Assembly: GCF_016650815.1 (NCBI RefSeq)
Contig: NZ_JAEKEZ010000006.1
Coordinates: forward strand, 503,501-567,500
Direction of reading: 5' to 3'
DNA length: 64,000 nt
DNA from: Pseudomonas sp. TH31
GTDB lineage: Bacteria > Pseudomonadota > Gammaproteobacteria > Pseudomonadales > Pseudomonadaceae
This document shows, in pieces, positions 28,264-36,086 of this stretch. Numbering within the stretch: the first letter of the stretch is position 1; each line of letters starts with the position of its first letter. Position numbers and translations under genes: made by a program. The notes below the pieces were generated by a model, which was not told the DNA's origin, made no database searches, and worked only from the letters and a program-made list of their open reading frames with translations.

Positions 28264-30369
28264 ATGCCGAGCATAGACGCCCTCGCCGATCGCTTATCGA
28301 CCTACCTCGGCAATGACCAGGTCAACCTGGTCCGCCGAGCGTATTTCTACGCCGAACAAGCCCACGACGGCCAACGCCGCCGCAGCGGCGAGGCGTACGT
28401 CACGCATCCTCTTGCGGTGGCGAATATTCTTGCCGACATGCATATGGACCATCAGAGCCTGATGGCAGCCATGCTGCATGACGTGATCGAAGACACCGGT
28501 ATTGCCAAGGAAGCACTGCAAGCGCAGTTCGGCGAAACCGTGGCCGAACTGGTCGACGGGGTCAGCAAACTGACCCAGATGAACTTCGAGACCAAGGCTG
28601 AAGCCCAGGCCGAAAACTTCCAGAAAATGGCCATGGCCATGGCGCGCGACATTCGCGTGATCCTGGTCAAGCTGGCCGACCGTCTGCACAACATGCGGAC
28701 CCTGGAAGTGCTGTCCGGCGAAAAACGCCGGCGCATCGCCAAGGAAACCCTGGAAATCTATGCGCCCATCGCCAACCGGCTGGGCATGCACGCCATCCGC
28801 ATAGAATTCGAAGACCTCGGCTTCAAGGCCATGCACCCGATGCGTTCCGCGCGGATCTACCAGGCGGTCAAACGCGCCCGGGGCAACCGCAAGGAAATCG
28901 TCAACAAGATCGAAGAGTCCCTGAGCCACTGCCTGGCGATTGATGAAATCCAGGGCGAGGTCAGCGGGCGCCAGAAACACCTCTACGGCATCTACAAGAA
29001 AATGCGCGGCAAGCGTCGGGCCTTCAACGAGATCATGGACGTCTATGCGTTCCGGATCATCGTCGACAAGGTCGATACCTGCTACCGCGTGCTGGGCGCT
29101 GTGCATAATTTGTACAAGCCGTTGCCGGGGCGCTTCAAGGATTACATCGCGATCCCCAAGGCCAACGGCTATCAGTCGCTGCACACCACGTTGTTCGGCA
29201 TGCACGGCGTACCGATCGAGATCCAGATCCGCACCCGTGAAATGGAAGAGATGGCCAACAACGGCATCGCCGCGCATTGGCTGTACAAGTCCAGCGGCGA
29301 CGAGCAGCCAAAAGGCACTCACGCCCGCGCCCGCCAGTGGGTCAAGGGCGTGCTGGAAATGCAGCAACGCGCCGGCAACTCGCTGGAATTCATCGAAAGC
29401 GTGAAGATCGACCTGTTCCCGGACGAGGTCTACGTGTTCACGCCAAAAGGCCGGATCATGGAGCTGCCCAAAGGCTCCACGGCGGTCGACTTCGCTTACG
29501 CGGTGCACACCGACGTCGGCAACAGTTGCATCGCCTGCCGGATCAATCGTCGTCTCGCACCGCTGTCCGAACCGCTGCAAAGCGGCTCCACGGTCGAGAT
29601 CGTCAGCGCTCCTGGCGCACGGCCGAACCCGGCGTGGCTCAACTTCGTGGTCACCGGCAAGGCGCGAACCCACATCCGCCACGCGCTGAAACTACAACGT
29701 CGCTCCGAATCCATCAGCCTCGGCGAACGCCTGCTGAACAAAGTGCTCAACGGTTTCGACAGCACGCTGGAAAAAGTCCCGGCCGAGCGCGTCAAGGCAA
29801 TGCTCACCGAGTACCGCCTGGAACTGATCGAAGACCTGCTCGAAGACATCGGCCTGGGCAATCGCATGGCCTATGTGGTCGCCCGCCGCCTGCTGGGCGA
29901 AGGCGAACAACTGCCGAGCGCGGAAGGTCCGCTGGCGATTCGCGGCACCGAAGGCCTGGTGCTCAGCTACGCCAAGTGCTGCACGCCGATTCCGGGCGAC
30001 CCGATTGTCGGGCACCTGTCCGCCGGCAAAGGCATGGTCGTGCACCTGGACAATTGCCGCAATATCAGCGAAATCCGCCACAACCCGGAAAAATGTATCC
30101 AGCTCTCGTGGGCCAAGGATGTCACCGGCGAATTCAACGTCGAGCTGCGCGTCGAACTGGAACATCAGCGCGGCCTGATCGCCCTGCTGGCCAGCAGCGT
30201 CAACGCGGCCGACGGCAATATCGAAAAAATCAGCATGGATGAGCGCGATGGTCGCATCAGCGTGGTCCAACTGGTGGTCAGCGTGCACGACCGTGTGCAC
30301 CTGGCCCGCGTGATCAAGAAACTGCGCGCCTTGACCGGGGTGATTCGCATCACCCGCATGCGTGCCTAA
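28264..30369 (+). CDS. spoT: (p)ppGpp synthetase/hydrolase
   Basis: A 701-residue RelA/SpoT homologue controlling the stringent response alarmone. The N-terminal hydrolase domain keeps the HD motif at H72-D73 (AAMLHDVIEDTGI) and HPLAVANILADM. The synthetase domain (about 200-350) has the KANGYQSLHTTLFG motif. A TGS domain (about 385-450, DEVYVFTPKGRIMELP) and a C-terminal ACT domain follow. Hydrolase motifs are intact. It is the second gene of rpoZ-spoT-ridA. Confidence 0.96.
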   Translation: MPSIDALADRLSTYLGNDQVNLVRRAYFYAEQAHDGQRRRSGEAYVTHPLAVANILADMHMDHQSLMAAMLHDVIEDTGIAKEALQAQFGETVAELVDGVSKLTQMNFETKAEAQAENFQKMAMAMARDIRVILVKLADRLHNMRTLEVLSGEKRRRIAKETLEIYAPIANRLGMHAIRIEFEDLGFKAMHPMRSARIYQAVKRARGNRKEIVNKIEESLSHCLAIDEIQGEVSGRQKHLYGIYKKMRGKRRAFNEIMDVYAFRIIVDKVDTCYRVLGAVHNLYKPLPGRFKDYIAIPKANGYQSLHTTLFGMHGVPIEIQIRTREMEEMANNGIAAHWLYKSSGDEQPKGTHARARQWVKGVLEMQQRAGNSLEFIESVKIDLFPDEVYVFTPKGRIMELPKGSTAVDFAYAVHTDVGNSCIACRINRRLAPLSEPLQSGSTVEIVSAPGARPNPAWLNFVVTGKARTHIRHALKLQRRSESISLGERLLNKVLNGFDSTLEKVPAERVKAMLTEYRLELIEDLLEDIGLGNRMAYVVARRLLGEGEQLPSAEGPLAIRGTEGLVLSYAKCCTPIPGDPIVGHLSAGKGMVVHLDNCRNISEIRHNPEKCIQLSWAKDVTGEFNVELRVELEHQRGLIALLASSVNAADGNIEKISMDERDGRISVVQLVVSVHDRVHLARVIKKLRALTGVIRITRMRA

Positions 30370-30393
30370 GCCCACTATTACAAGGAGTCATTC

Positions 30394-30774
30394 ATGACCA
30401 AGACCGTTATCACCAGCGACAAGGCCCCGGCCGCCATCGGTACTTATTCCCAGGCGATCAAGGCTGGCAATACCGTTTACATGTCGGGCCAGATTCCTCT
30501 GGACCCAAAAACCATGGAACTGGTTGAGGGCTTCGAAGCCCAGACCGTCCAGGTGTTCGAGAACCTGAAGGCCGTGGCTGAAGCTGCCGGCGGTTCGTTC
30601 AAGGACATCGTCAAACTGAACATCTTCCTCACCGACCTGAGCCACTTCGCCAAGGTCAACGAGATCATGGGCAAATACTTTGACCAGCCGTACCCTGCCC
30701 GCGCCGCCATCGGCGTTGCAGCCCTGCCAAAGGGTTCACAGGTAGAAATGGACGCCATTCTGGTCATCGAGTAA
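30394..30774 (+). CDS. ridA: 2-iminobutanoate/2-iminopropanoate deaminase
   Basis: A 126-residue RidA that hydrolyses reactive imine/enamine products of PLP enzymes. It starts [20 protein letters not shown], contains [12 protein letters not shown] and ends [21 protein letters not shown], including the arginine and glutamate of the active site. It follows spoT by 24 bases, as in enterobacteria and PAO1. This is the canonical paralogue, unlike the dadA-linked one. Confidence 0.96.
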   Translation: MTKTVITSDKAPAAIGTYSQAIKAGNTVYMSGQIPLDPKTMELVEGFEAQTVQVFENLKAVAEAAGGSFKDIVKLNIFLTDLSHFAKVNEIMGKYFDQPYPARAAIGVAALPKGSQVEMDAILVIE

Positions 30775-30780
30775 TACACC

Positions 30781-30805
30781 CGGCGCAGCCTCTCAGGCTG
30801 CGCCG
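30781..30805 (+). terminator. strong stem-loop after ridA
   Basis: CGGCGCAGCC-TCTCA-GGCTGCGCCG is a perfect ten-pair stem directly after the ridA stop. There is no clear U-tract, so it may work as an mRNA-end stabiliser or attenuator rather than a full terminator. Confidence 0.6.
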
Positions 30806-30829
30806 ACTTCGCTTTGAAAGGATTCCACC

Positions 30830-31570
30830 ATGCGCCAAGCGCTTGCCCTCTCCTTGCTCGCCGTTTTCCTCGGCGGCTGTGCCAGTAACCCTGCCGACCG
30901 CGACATCAGCGGCACCTGGATCAACCAGGTGGCCATCGATGCTGCCTCCAAGGGCGGCCCCCTGCGCGAAGCGTTGCAGGCTTACGGCCCGAATCTGGAA
31001 TGGGACGTCAACACCAAGGCCAGTCAGGCCCGCTACACCAACGGTTTTGAAAACGTCGAAGGCAAGCTGCTGGGCGACAAGTCCGGCGCCTGGAAAGTCG
31101 ACTTCTATGGCAGCTCTGCCAGCGAACTGAAACGGGACGGCAAGCAACTGAGCCAGGCCGCCAACGATAACGAACCGGCACAAGTCTTCGACCGCGCGCT
31201 GATTCCGGTTCCGGATGGCGCGCCAATCGGCGCCAGCTTCGAGCGAGCACTGTATTCGTCGTACATGGGCGGCAGCTGGAAAGTCGTCAGCGGCCCGGGC
31301 GAAGGCAACACCGTGCAGTTTCAGGCTGATGGGCAAGTGGCCGGCCTACCGGGCGCAGACCGTTATGCACTGTGCCTGGCGGGCGATTGCGCGTCGATGA
31401 GCGGCGGCAACGACAACATCTGGCTGCAAGTGAATGGCCAGGGCAACACCTGGATCTTCGCGCGCAAGGGCAAAGAGCTGGAGATCTTCCACACCGTGAA
31501 CACGGCGCAGGCGGATGAAATGCCGTCGTTCACGCCGGGCCAGCGGCAGTGGTTGCTCGAGAAGCAGTAA
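30830..31570 (+). CDS. hypothetical lipoprotein
   Basis: A 246-residue protein with a lipoprotein signal, MRQALALSLLAVFLGGCASN, the Cys being the lipidation site. The mature part has no motif I recognise; it includes DISGTWINQVAID, SSYMGGSWKVVSGPGEGNTV and a cysteine pair in LCLAGDCAS. The next residues after the Cys (ASNPAD) do not carry an Asp at +2, so outer-membrane sorting is likely. It lies after spoT-ridA and before a REPIN. Function unknown. Confidence 0.75.
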   Translation: MRQALALSLLAVFLGGCASNPADRDISGTWINQVAIDAASKGGPLREALQAYGPNLEWDVNTKASQARYTNGFENVEGKLLGDKSGAWKVDFYGSSASELKRDGKQLSQAANDNEPAQVFDRALIPVPDGAPIGASFERALYSSYMGGSWKVVSGPGEGNTVQFQADGQVAGLPGADRYALCLAGDCASMSGGNDNIWLQVNGQGNTWIFARKGKELEIFHTVNTAQADEMPSFTPGQRQWLLEKQ

Positions 31571-31598
31571 CCCGGCTCTAACTGCAAAGAAGATCCCC

Positions 31599-31689
31599 TG
31601 TGGGAGCGGGCTTGCTCGCGAAAGCGGTATAACAGTCAACGAAGATGTTGAATGTTATGGCCCCTTCGCGAGCAAGCCCGCTCCCACAG
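31599..31689. repeat. REPIN (GAGCGGGCTTGCTCGCGAA class)
   Basis: Inverted GGGAGCGGGCTTGCTCGCGA units flank a loop of about 45 bp between convergent genes. Confidence 0.9.
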
Positions 31690-31710
31690 TTGGTTTGTGG
31701 TGACTGGAAC

Positions 31711-32568
31711 TCAGCAACGACCTTCGAGAATCGCGGCGTAGCCTTCGCGATAACTCGGGTACTTCGGCACCCAGCCCAACGCTTTCGCCCGGGCATTGCT
31801 GCAACGCTTGCTGCCAGTGCGGCGTACGCTCGCGTCCTCGGCCCATTCGGTCACGCCCAGGTACTCACGCAGCCAGCCGACCACTTCGGCCAATGGCGCA
31901 GGCGCATCGTCGACACCTATGTAGACGTCATCCAGCACCACATCACGATGATCCGCTTCAAGCAGAAACGCCATCAACCCGGCCGCGTCGTCGGCATGAA
32001 TGCGGTTGCCGTACAGCGGTGGATCAGTCGCCACGCGATAACCGCCGCGCACCTGGGTCAGCAATCTTTCGCGGCCAGGGCCGTAGATCCCGGTCAAGCG
32101 CACGATGCTCGCAGGGATGCCGCTGCCGAGCGCCACCTGCTCGGCCTCCAGCATCAGTCGCCCCGAGAAACCACTGGCCGCCGTCGGCGAGGTTTCATCA
32201 ACCCACTCGCCACCCTCCTGACCATAGACGCTGCTACTGGAGACAAACAGCAAGCGTTTAGGTACCTGCCCGTAGTCGTTCAACCACTCAAGTACATACT
32301 GCAAGCCCTGGACATAGGCAGCGCGGTACCCGGCTTCATCGTGATCGGTAGCCGCCGCGCAATACACCAGGTAATCCACCGCACCGATTGGCCAGGTTGC
32401 CGGACAGTCTTTATTGAACAAGTCGCCGGCAACGCCAATCACCCCTTTGGGCAGGCGTGAGACGTCACGCCGCAAGCCGTGAACCTCCCACCCGCAAGCC
32501 AACAATTGTGTGGCCAGACGACTGCCGACATCACCGCAACCGGCGATTAAAACAGATGGCGCGGACAT
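31711..32568 (-). CDS. NAD-dependent epimerase/dehydratase family (YeeZ-like SDR)
   Basis: A 285-residue extended short-chain dehydrogenase-like protein. The N-terminal NAD(P) motif is LIAGCGDVGSRLA. FVSSSSVYGQEGGEWVDE holds the SSSVY serine region, and RLTGIYGPGRERLL is typical of YeeZ-like members. The catalytic YxxxK is not obvious (SGRLMLEAEQ stands in its place), so activity may be lost or altered. Substrate unknown. It is convergent with the lipoprotein gene and divergent from exbB. Confidence 0.8.
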   Translation of the reverse strand: MSAPSVLIAGCGDVGSRLATQLLACGWEVHGLRRDVSRLPKGVIGVAGDLFNKDCPATWPIGAVDYLVYCAAATDHDEAGYRAAYVQGLQYVLEWLNDYGQVPKRLLFVSSSSVYGQEGGEWVDETSPTAASGFSGRLMLEAEQVALGSGIPASIVRLTGIYGPGRERLLTQVRGGYRVATDPPLYGNRIHADDAAGLMAFLLEADHRDVVLDDVYIGVDDAPAPLAEVVGWLREYLGVTEWAEDASVRRTGSKRCSNARAKALGWVPKYPSYREGYAAILEGRC

Positions 32569-32659
32569 CAGAAAACTCCCTCAGTAAAGGTACAGACTAG
32601 CGCCAGCAAAGGACGAGCGGCTAGCAATGGAGGAAAAAAAGAGACGCTATTACTTTTGT

Positions 32660-32686
32660 TAACAAGAATTACTTGCAATAATGCCT
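32660..32686 (-). promoter_or_regulatory. candidate Fur box upstream of exbB
   Basis: On the minus strand TTGCAAGTAATTCTTG resembles the TTGCAAATAATTCTC-type Fur sites of pseudomonads, and ATTA/TAAT arms surround it. It lies about 75-95 bases before the exbB start. TonB systems are normally iron-repressed. The match is by eye and not perfect. Confidence 0.35.
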
Positions 32687-32757
32687 GCCACTTTTGTTCT
32701 CGGCCTTACGAGGCCTGGAAGAACATTTACCGTATTTTTCTCTCAGGTCCGGCCAGC

Positions 32758-33732
32758 ATGACACGCAATCTATTCCCCGCTTCGCCAACCAAACGACCTC
32801 GCGCCTGGAGCGCTGTGGCCGCCCTGCTGCTCAGCCTGATGCTGGCGCCGACCGCCGCTTTCGCTGATGCACAAGCGCCCGCCACTCCGGCAGCCGCAAC
32901 TGCTCCGGCCCCTGTTGATCACGCCGCTCCGGCTGCTGCACCGGTCGCAACCGACCCGGCTCAAGCCGTGGACGCCACTGCTGACGACGCACCTGAAGTC
33001 CTCGAACCCGACAACACCCTGGGCATGGCCCACGACCTGTCGCCATGGGGCATGTACCAGAACGCCGATATTATCGTGAAAATCGTGATGATCGGCCTGG
33101 CCATCGCCTCGATCATCACCTGGACCATCTGGATCGCCAAGGGCTTCGAGCTGATGGGCGCCAAGCGTCGCCTGCGGACCGAAATCGTCCACCTGAAGAA
33201 AGCCACCACCCTTAAAGAAGCCAGCGCTTCGGCGACCAAGCAAGGCACCCTCGCCAACCTGCTGGTTCACGATGCCCTGGAAGAAATGCGCCTGTCGGTC
33301 AACAGCCGCGAGAAAGAAGGCATCAAGGAACGTGTTGCCTTCCGTCTTGAGCGTCTGGTTGCAGCCTGCGGTCGCAACATGAGCAGCGGCACCGGCGTGC
33401 TTGCCACCATCGGTTCCACCGCGCCATTCGTCGGCCTGTTCGGTACCGTATGGGGCATCATGAACAGCTTCATCGGCATCGCCAAAACCCAGACCACCAA
33501 CCTCGCCGTTGTGGCCCCCGGCATTGCCGAAGCCTTGCTGGCCACGGCACTGGGCCTGGTTGCGGCGATTCCTGCCGTGGTCATCTACAACGTCTTCGCC
33601 CGCTCCATCGCCGGTTACAAGGCGCAGGTTTCCGATGCGTCGGCAGAAGTCCTGCTGCTGGTCAGCCGCGACCTGGATCACCTGCCGCCCGAGCGCAGCA
33701 GCTCGCAACCGCACATGGTGAAAGTGGGGTAA
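32758..33732 (+). CDS. exbB: TonB-system energising protein ExbB
   Basis: A 324-residue inner-membrane proton-channel subunit that drives TonB. A signal peptide (AVAALLLSLMLAPTAAFA) precedes an Ala/Pro-rich periplasmic extension (about residues 38-85), typical of Pseudomonas ExbB. Three transmembrane helices follow: IVKIVMIGLAIASIITWTIW, GSTAPFVGLFGTVWGIMNSF and AEALLATALGLVAAIPAVVIYN. The ATG at 32758 is chosen over an in-frame codon at 32656. It forms an operon with exbD and tonB. Confidence 0.94.
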   Translation: MTRNLFPASPTKRPRAWSAVAALLLSLMLAPTAAFADAQAPATPAAATAPAPVDHAAPAAAPVATDPAQAVDATADDAPEVLEPDNTLGMAHDLSPWGMYQNADIIVKIVMIGLAIASIITWTIWIAKGFELMGAKRRLRTEIVHLKKATTLKEASASATKQGTLANLLVHDALEEMRLSVNSREKEGIKERVAFRLERLVAACGRNMSSGTGVLATIGSTAPFVGLFGTVWGIMNSFIGIAKTQTTNLAVVAPGIAEALLATALGLVAAIPAVVIYNVFARSIAGYKAQVSDASAEVLLLVSRDLDHLPPERSSSQPHMVKVG

Positions 33733-33738
33733 TCGGCC

Positions 33739-34167
33739 ATGGGCCTGCATTTGAAAGAAGGCGCAGACGACGATCTGGCCGAGAACCATGAAATCAATGT
33801 CACGCCGTTTATCGACGTGATGCTGGTGCTGTTGATCATCTTCATGGTGGCCGCTCCGTTGGCCACGGTGGACATCAAGGTCGACCTGCCCGCCTCCAGC
33901 GCCAAACCGGCGCCTCGGCCAGAGAAACCGGTGTTCCTCAGCGTAAAAGCTGACCAACGCCTGTTCCTCGGCGAAGACGAAGTGAAAGCCGAAGCCCTCG
34001 GCGCCACACTCGACGCCAGGACCAAGGGCAAGAAAGACACGACGATTTTCTTCCAGGCCGATAAAGGTGTGGATTACGGCGACCTGATGAGTGTGATGGA
34101 CAACCTACGCTCTGCCGGTTACCTGAAGGTGGGTTTGGTCGGTCTCGAGTCGGCAGTCAAGAAATGA
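33739..34167 (+). CDS. exbD: TonB-system protein ExbD
   Basis: A 142-residue protein with one N-terminal transmembrane helix that carries the proton-linked Asp in INVTPFIDVMLVLLIIFMVA. The periplasmic part is 90 residues long. It begins seven bases after exbB and overlaps tonB by four bases (ATGA). Confidence 0.95.
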   Translation: MGLHLKEGADDDLAENHEINVTPFIDVMLVLLIIFMVAAPLATVDIKVDLPASSAKPAPRPEKPVFLSVKADQRLFLGEDEVKAEALGATLDARTKGKKDTTIFFQADKGVDYGDLMSVMDNLRSAGYLKVGLVGLESAVKK

Positions 34168-34913
34168 ACACAACGCGCCATAAGCTGACGCGTTACGGCG
34201 CGAGCCTGGCCGTGGTGCTGGGCGTCCATGCGCTGGCCATTGCGCTGGCGTTGAACTGGACGGCACGCCCACCGATCGAGCTGCCACCGCAGGCGATGAT
34301 GGTGGAGTTGGCGCCGGTTCCGGCCCCGCCACCGCCCGCACCGCCAAAGGTCATTACACCGCCACAGCCACCGGCCCCGGTGGAAGAGCTGCCGATACCG
34401 AAACTGGCTGAAGCACCGAAGGCCGAGATAGCCGTGCCGAAACCGGTTAAGCCCAAGCCCAAGCCGCAACCGCCCAAGCCTGTGGAGAAAAAACCGGAGC
34501 CGCCGAAGGAAAAACCGTCCGAGGAAAAACCGAGCGACGCGCAACCGACCCAGGCACCGACCGAAAAGTCCGCGCAGCCAGCTCCGGGCCCATCGCCCGC
34601 CCAGCAGGCCGCCAAGGCCAGTTGGCAAGGCACCCTGCTCGCGCATTTGGCCAAGTACAAAAAGTACCCGGCCAGCGCGCAGTCCCGGGGCAAGGAAGGC
34701 CTGAACCGTCTGCGTTTCGTGGTCGATGCCGAAGGTAACGTGTTGTCGTTCGAACTGGTGGGCCGCTCCGGCAACGCCGATCTGGACCGGGCCACCCTGG
34801 ACATGATCAAGCGTGCCCAACCGCTGCCCAAGCCACCGGCCGACATGCTGAACAACGGCTCCATCGAAATCGTCGCACCGTTTGTTTACTCGCTGGAAAA
34901 ACGCCGGCGTTAA
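34164..34913 (+). CDS. tonB: TonB energy-transducing protein
   Basis: A 249-residue protein with an N-terminal membrane anchor (YGASLAVVLGVHALAIALAL), containing the S/H positions used to contact ExbB/D, then a long Pro/Lys/Glu-rich periplasmic spacer (about residues 45-145) and a C-terminal TonB domain with YPASAQSRGKEGLNRLRFVVD and a final VAPFVYSLEKRRR. It spans the periplasm to power siderophore and B12 uptake. It closes exbB-exbD-tonB. Confidence 0.95.
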   Translation: MNTTRHKLTRYGASLAVVLGVHALAIALALNWTARPPIELPPQAMMVELAPVPAPPPPAPPKVITPPQPPAPVEELPIPKLAEAPKAEIAVPKPVKPKPKPQPPKPVEKKPEPPKEKPSEEKPSDAQPTQAPTEKSAQPAPGPSPAQQAAKASWQGTLLAHLAKYKKYPASAQSRGKEGLNRLRFVVDAEGNVLSFELVGRSGNADLDRATLDMIKRAQPLPKPPADMLNNGSIEIVAPFVYSLEKRRR

Positions 34914-34925
34914 GACAGTAGAGCA

Positions 34926-35004
34926 AAAGATCGCAGCCTTCGGCAGCTCCTACAGGGTGAATGCAATCCCGTGTAGGAGCTGCCGAAGGCTGCGATCTTT
35001 TTGC
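34926..35004. repeat. REP-like inverted pair, outward orientation
   Basis: AGATCGCAGCCTTCGGCAGC, then a loop, then GGAGCTGCCGAAGGCTGCGA. The arms point the opposite way from those at 8028 or 20363, so both arrangements of the pair exist in this genome. Confidence 0.85.
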
Positions 35005-35147
35005 AAAGGCCCCCGAAAAAGTGCCTTTTGCATATCCGCCAGCGGCAAACCTGCATTGCCCTGTGTCACTCAGCACACTCAGTCTGATAACGTGCGTCTA
35101 TCGATTGCAGCCGGTATGCTTGGCCCGCAACTTCATGGACGCCCGCT

Positions 35148-36077
35148 ATGACTCTTACAGAATTACGCTACATCGTTACCCTCGCCCAAGAGCAGCACTT
35201 CGGCCATGCGGCCGAGCGTTGCCACGTCAGCCAGCCGACCCTGTCGGTGGGCGTGAAAAAGCTTGAAGACGAACTCGGTGTGCTGATTTTCGAGCGCAGC
35301 AAGAGCGCCGTGCGCCTGACCCCGGTCGGCGAAGGCATCGTGGCCCAGGCGCAAAAAGTCCTGGAACAGGCCCAAGGTATCCGCGAACTGGCCCAGGCCG
35401 GCAAGAACCAGCTGACCGCCCCGCTGAAAGTCGGCGCGATCTACACCGTCGGCCCATACCTGTTCCCGCACCTGATTCCACAACTGCACCGGGTCGCCCC
35501 GCAGATGCCGTTGTACATCGAAGAAAACTTCACCCACGTGCTGCGCGACAAACTGCGCAACGGCGAGCTTGACGCGATCATCATCGCCCTGCCGTTCAAC
35601 GAAGCCGACGTGCTGACCCTGCCACTCTACGACGAGCCGTTCTACGTCCTGATGCCGGCCCAGCACCCGTGGACCCAGAAAGAAACCATCGACGCCGCCC
35701 TGCTCAACGACAAGAGCCTGCTGCTGCTCGGCGAAGGCCACTGCTTCCGCGATCAAGTGCTGGAAGCCTGCCCGACGCTCGGCAAAGGCAACGACGGCGC
35801 CAAGCACACCACGGTGGAATCCAGCTCGCTGGAAACCATCCGCCACATGGTCGCCTCCGGCCTCGGCATCTCGATCCTGCCGCTGTCGGCAGTGGACAGC
35901 CACCATTACGCCCCTGGCGTGATCGCCGTGCGTCCACTGTCGCCGCCGGTGCCGTTCCGCACCGTGGCCATCGCCTGGCGCGCGAGCTTCCCGCGACCGA
36001 AGGCGATTGAAATCCTCGCTGACTCCATTCGCCTGTGCTCGGTGGCCAAGCCCGCAGCGCCGGTGGTTGCGGGTTAA
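35148..36077 (+). CDS. oxyR: hydrogen-peroxide-sensing LysR regulator OxyR
   Basis: A 309-residue LysR protein. The N-terminal HTH is MTLTELRYIVTLAQEQHFGH to LSVGVKKLEDELG. The redox pair is C199 and C208 in GHCFRDQVLEAC, the same numbering as in E. coli OxyR, so the disulfide switch is intact. It activates catalase, alkyl hydroperoxide reductase and others, and lies ten bases upstream of recG, the oxyR-recG operon known in Pseudomonas. Confidence 0.96.
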   Translation: MTLTELRYIVTLAQEQHFGHAAERCHVSQPTLSVGVKKLEDELGVLIFERSKSAVRLTPVGEGIVAQAQKVLEQAQGIRELAQAGKNQLTAPLKVGAIYTVGPYLFPHLIPQLHRVAPQMPLYIEENFTHVLRDKLRNGELDAIIIALPFNEADVLTLPLYDEPFYVLMPAQHPWTQKETIDAALLNDKSLLLLGEGHCFRDQVLEACPTLGKGNDGAKHTTVESSSLETIRHMVASGLGISILPLSAVDSHHYAPGVIAVRPLSPPVPFRTVAIAWRASFPRPKAIEILADSIRLCSVAKPAAPVVAG

Positions 36078-36086
36078 GTCGCGACC

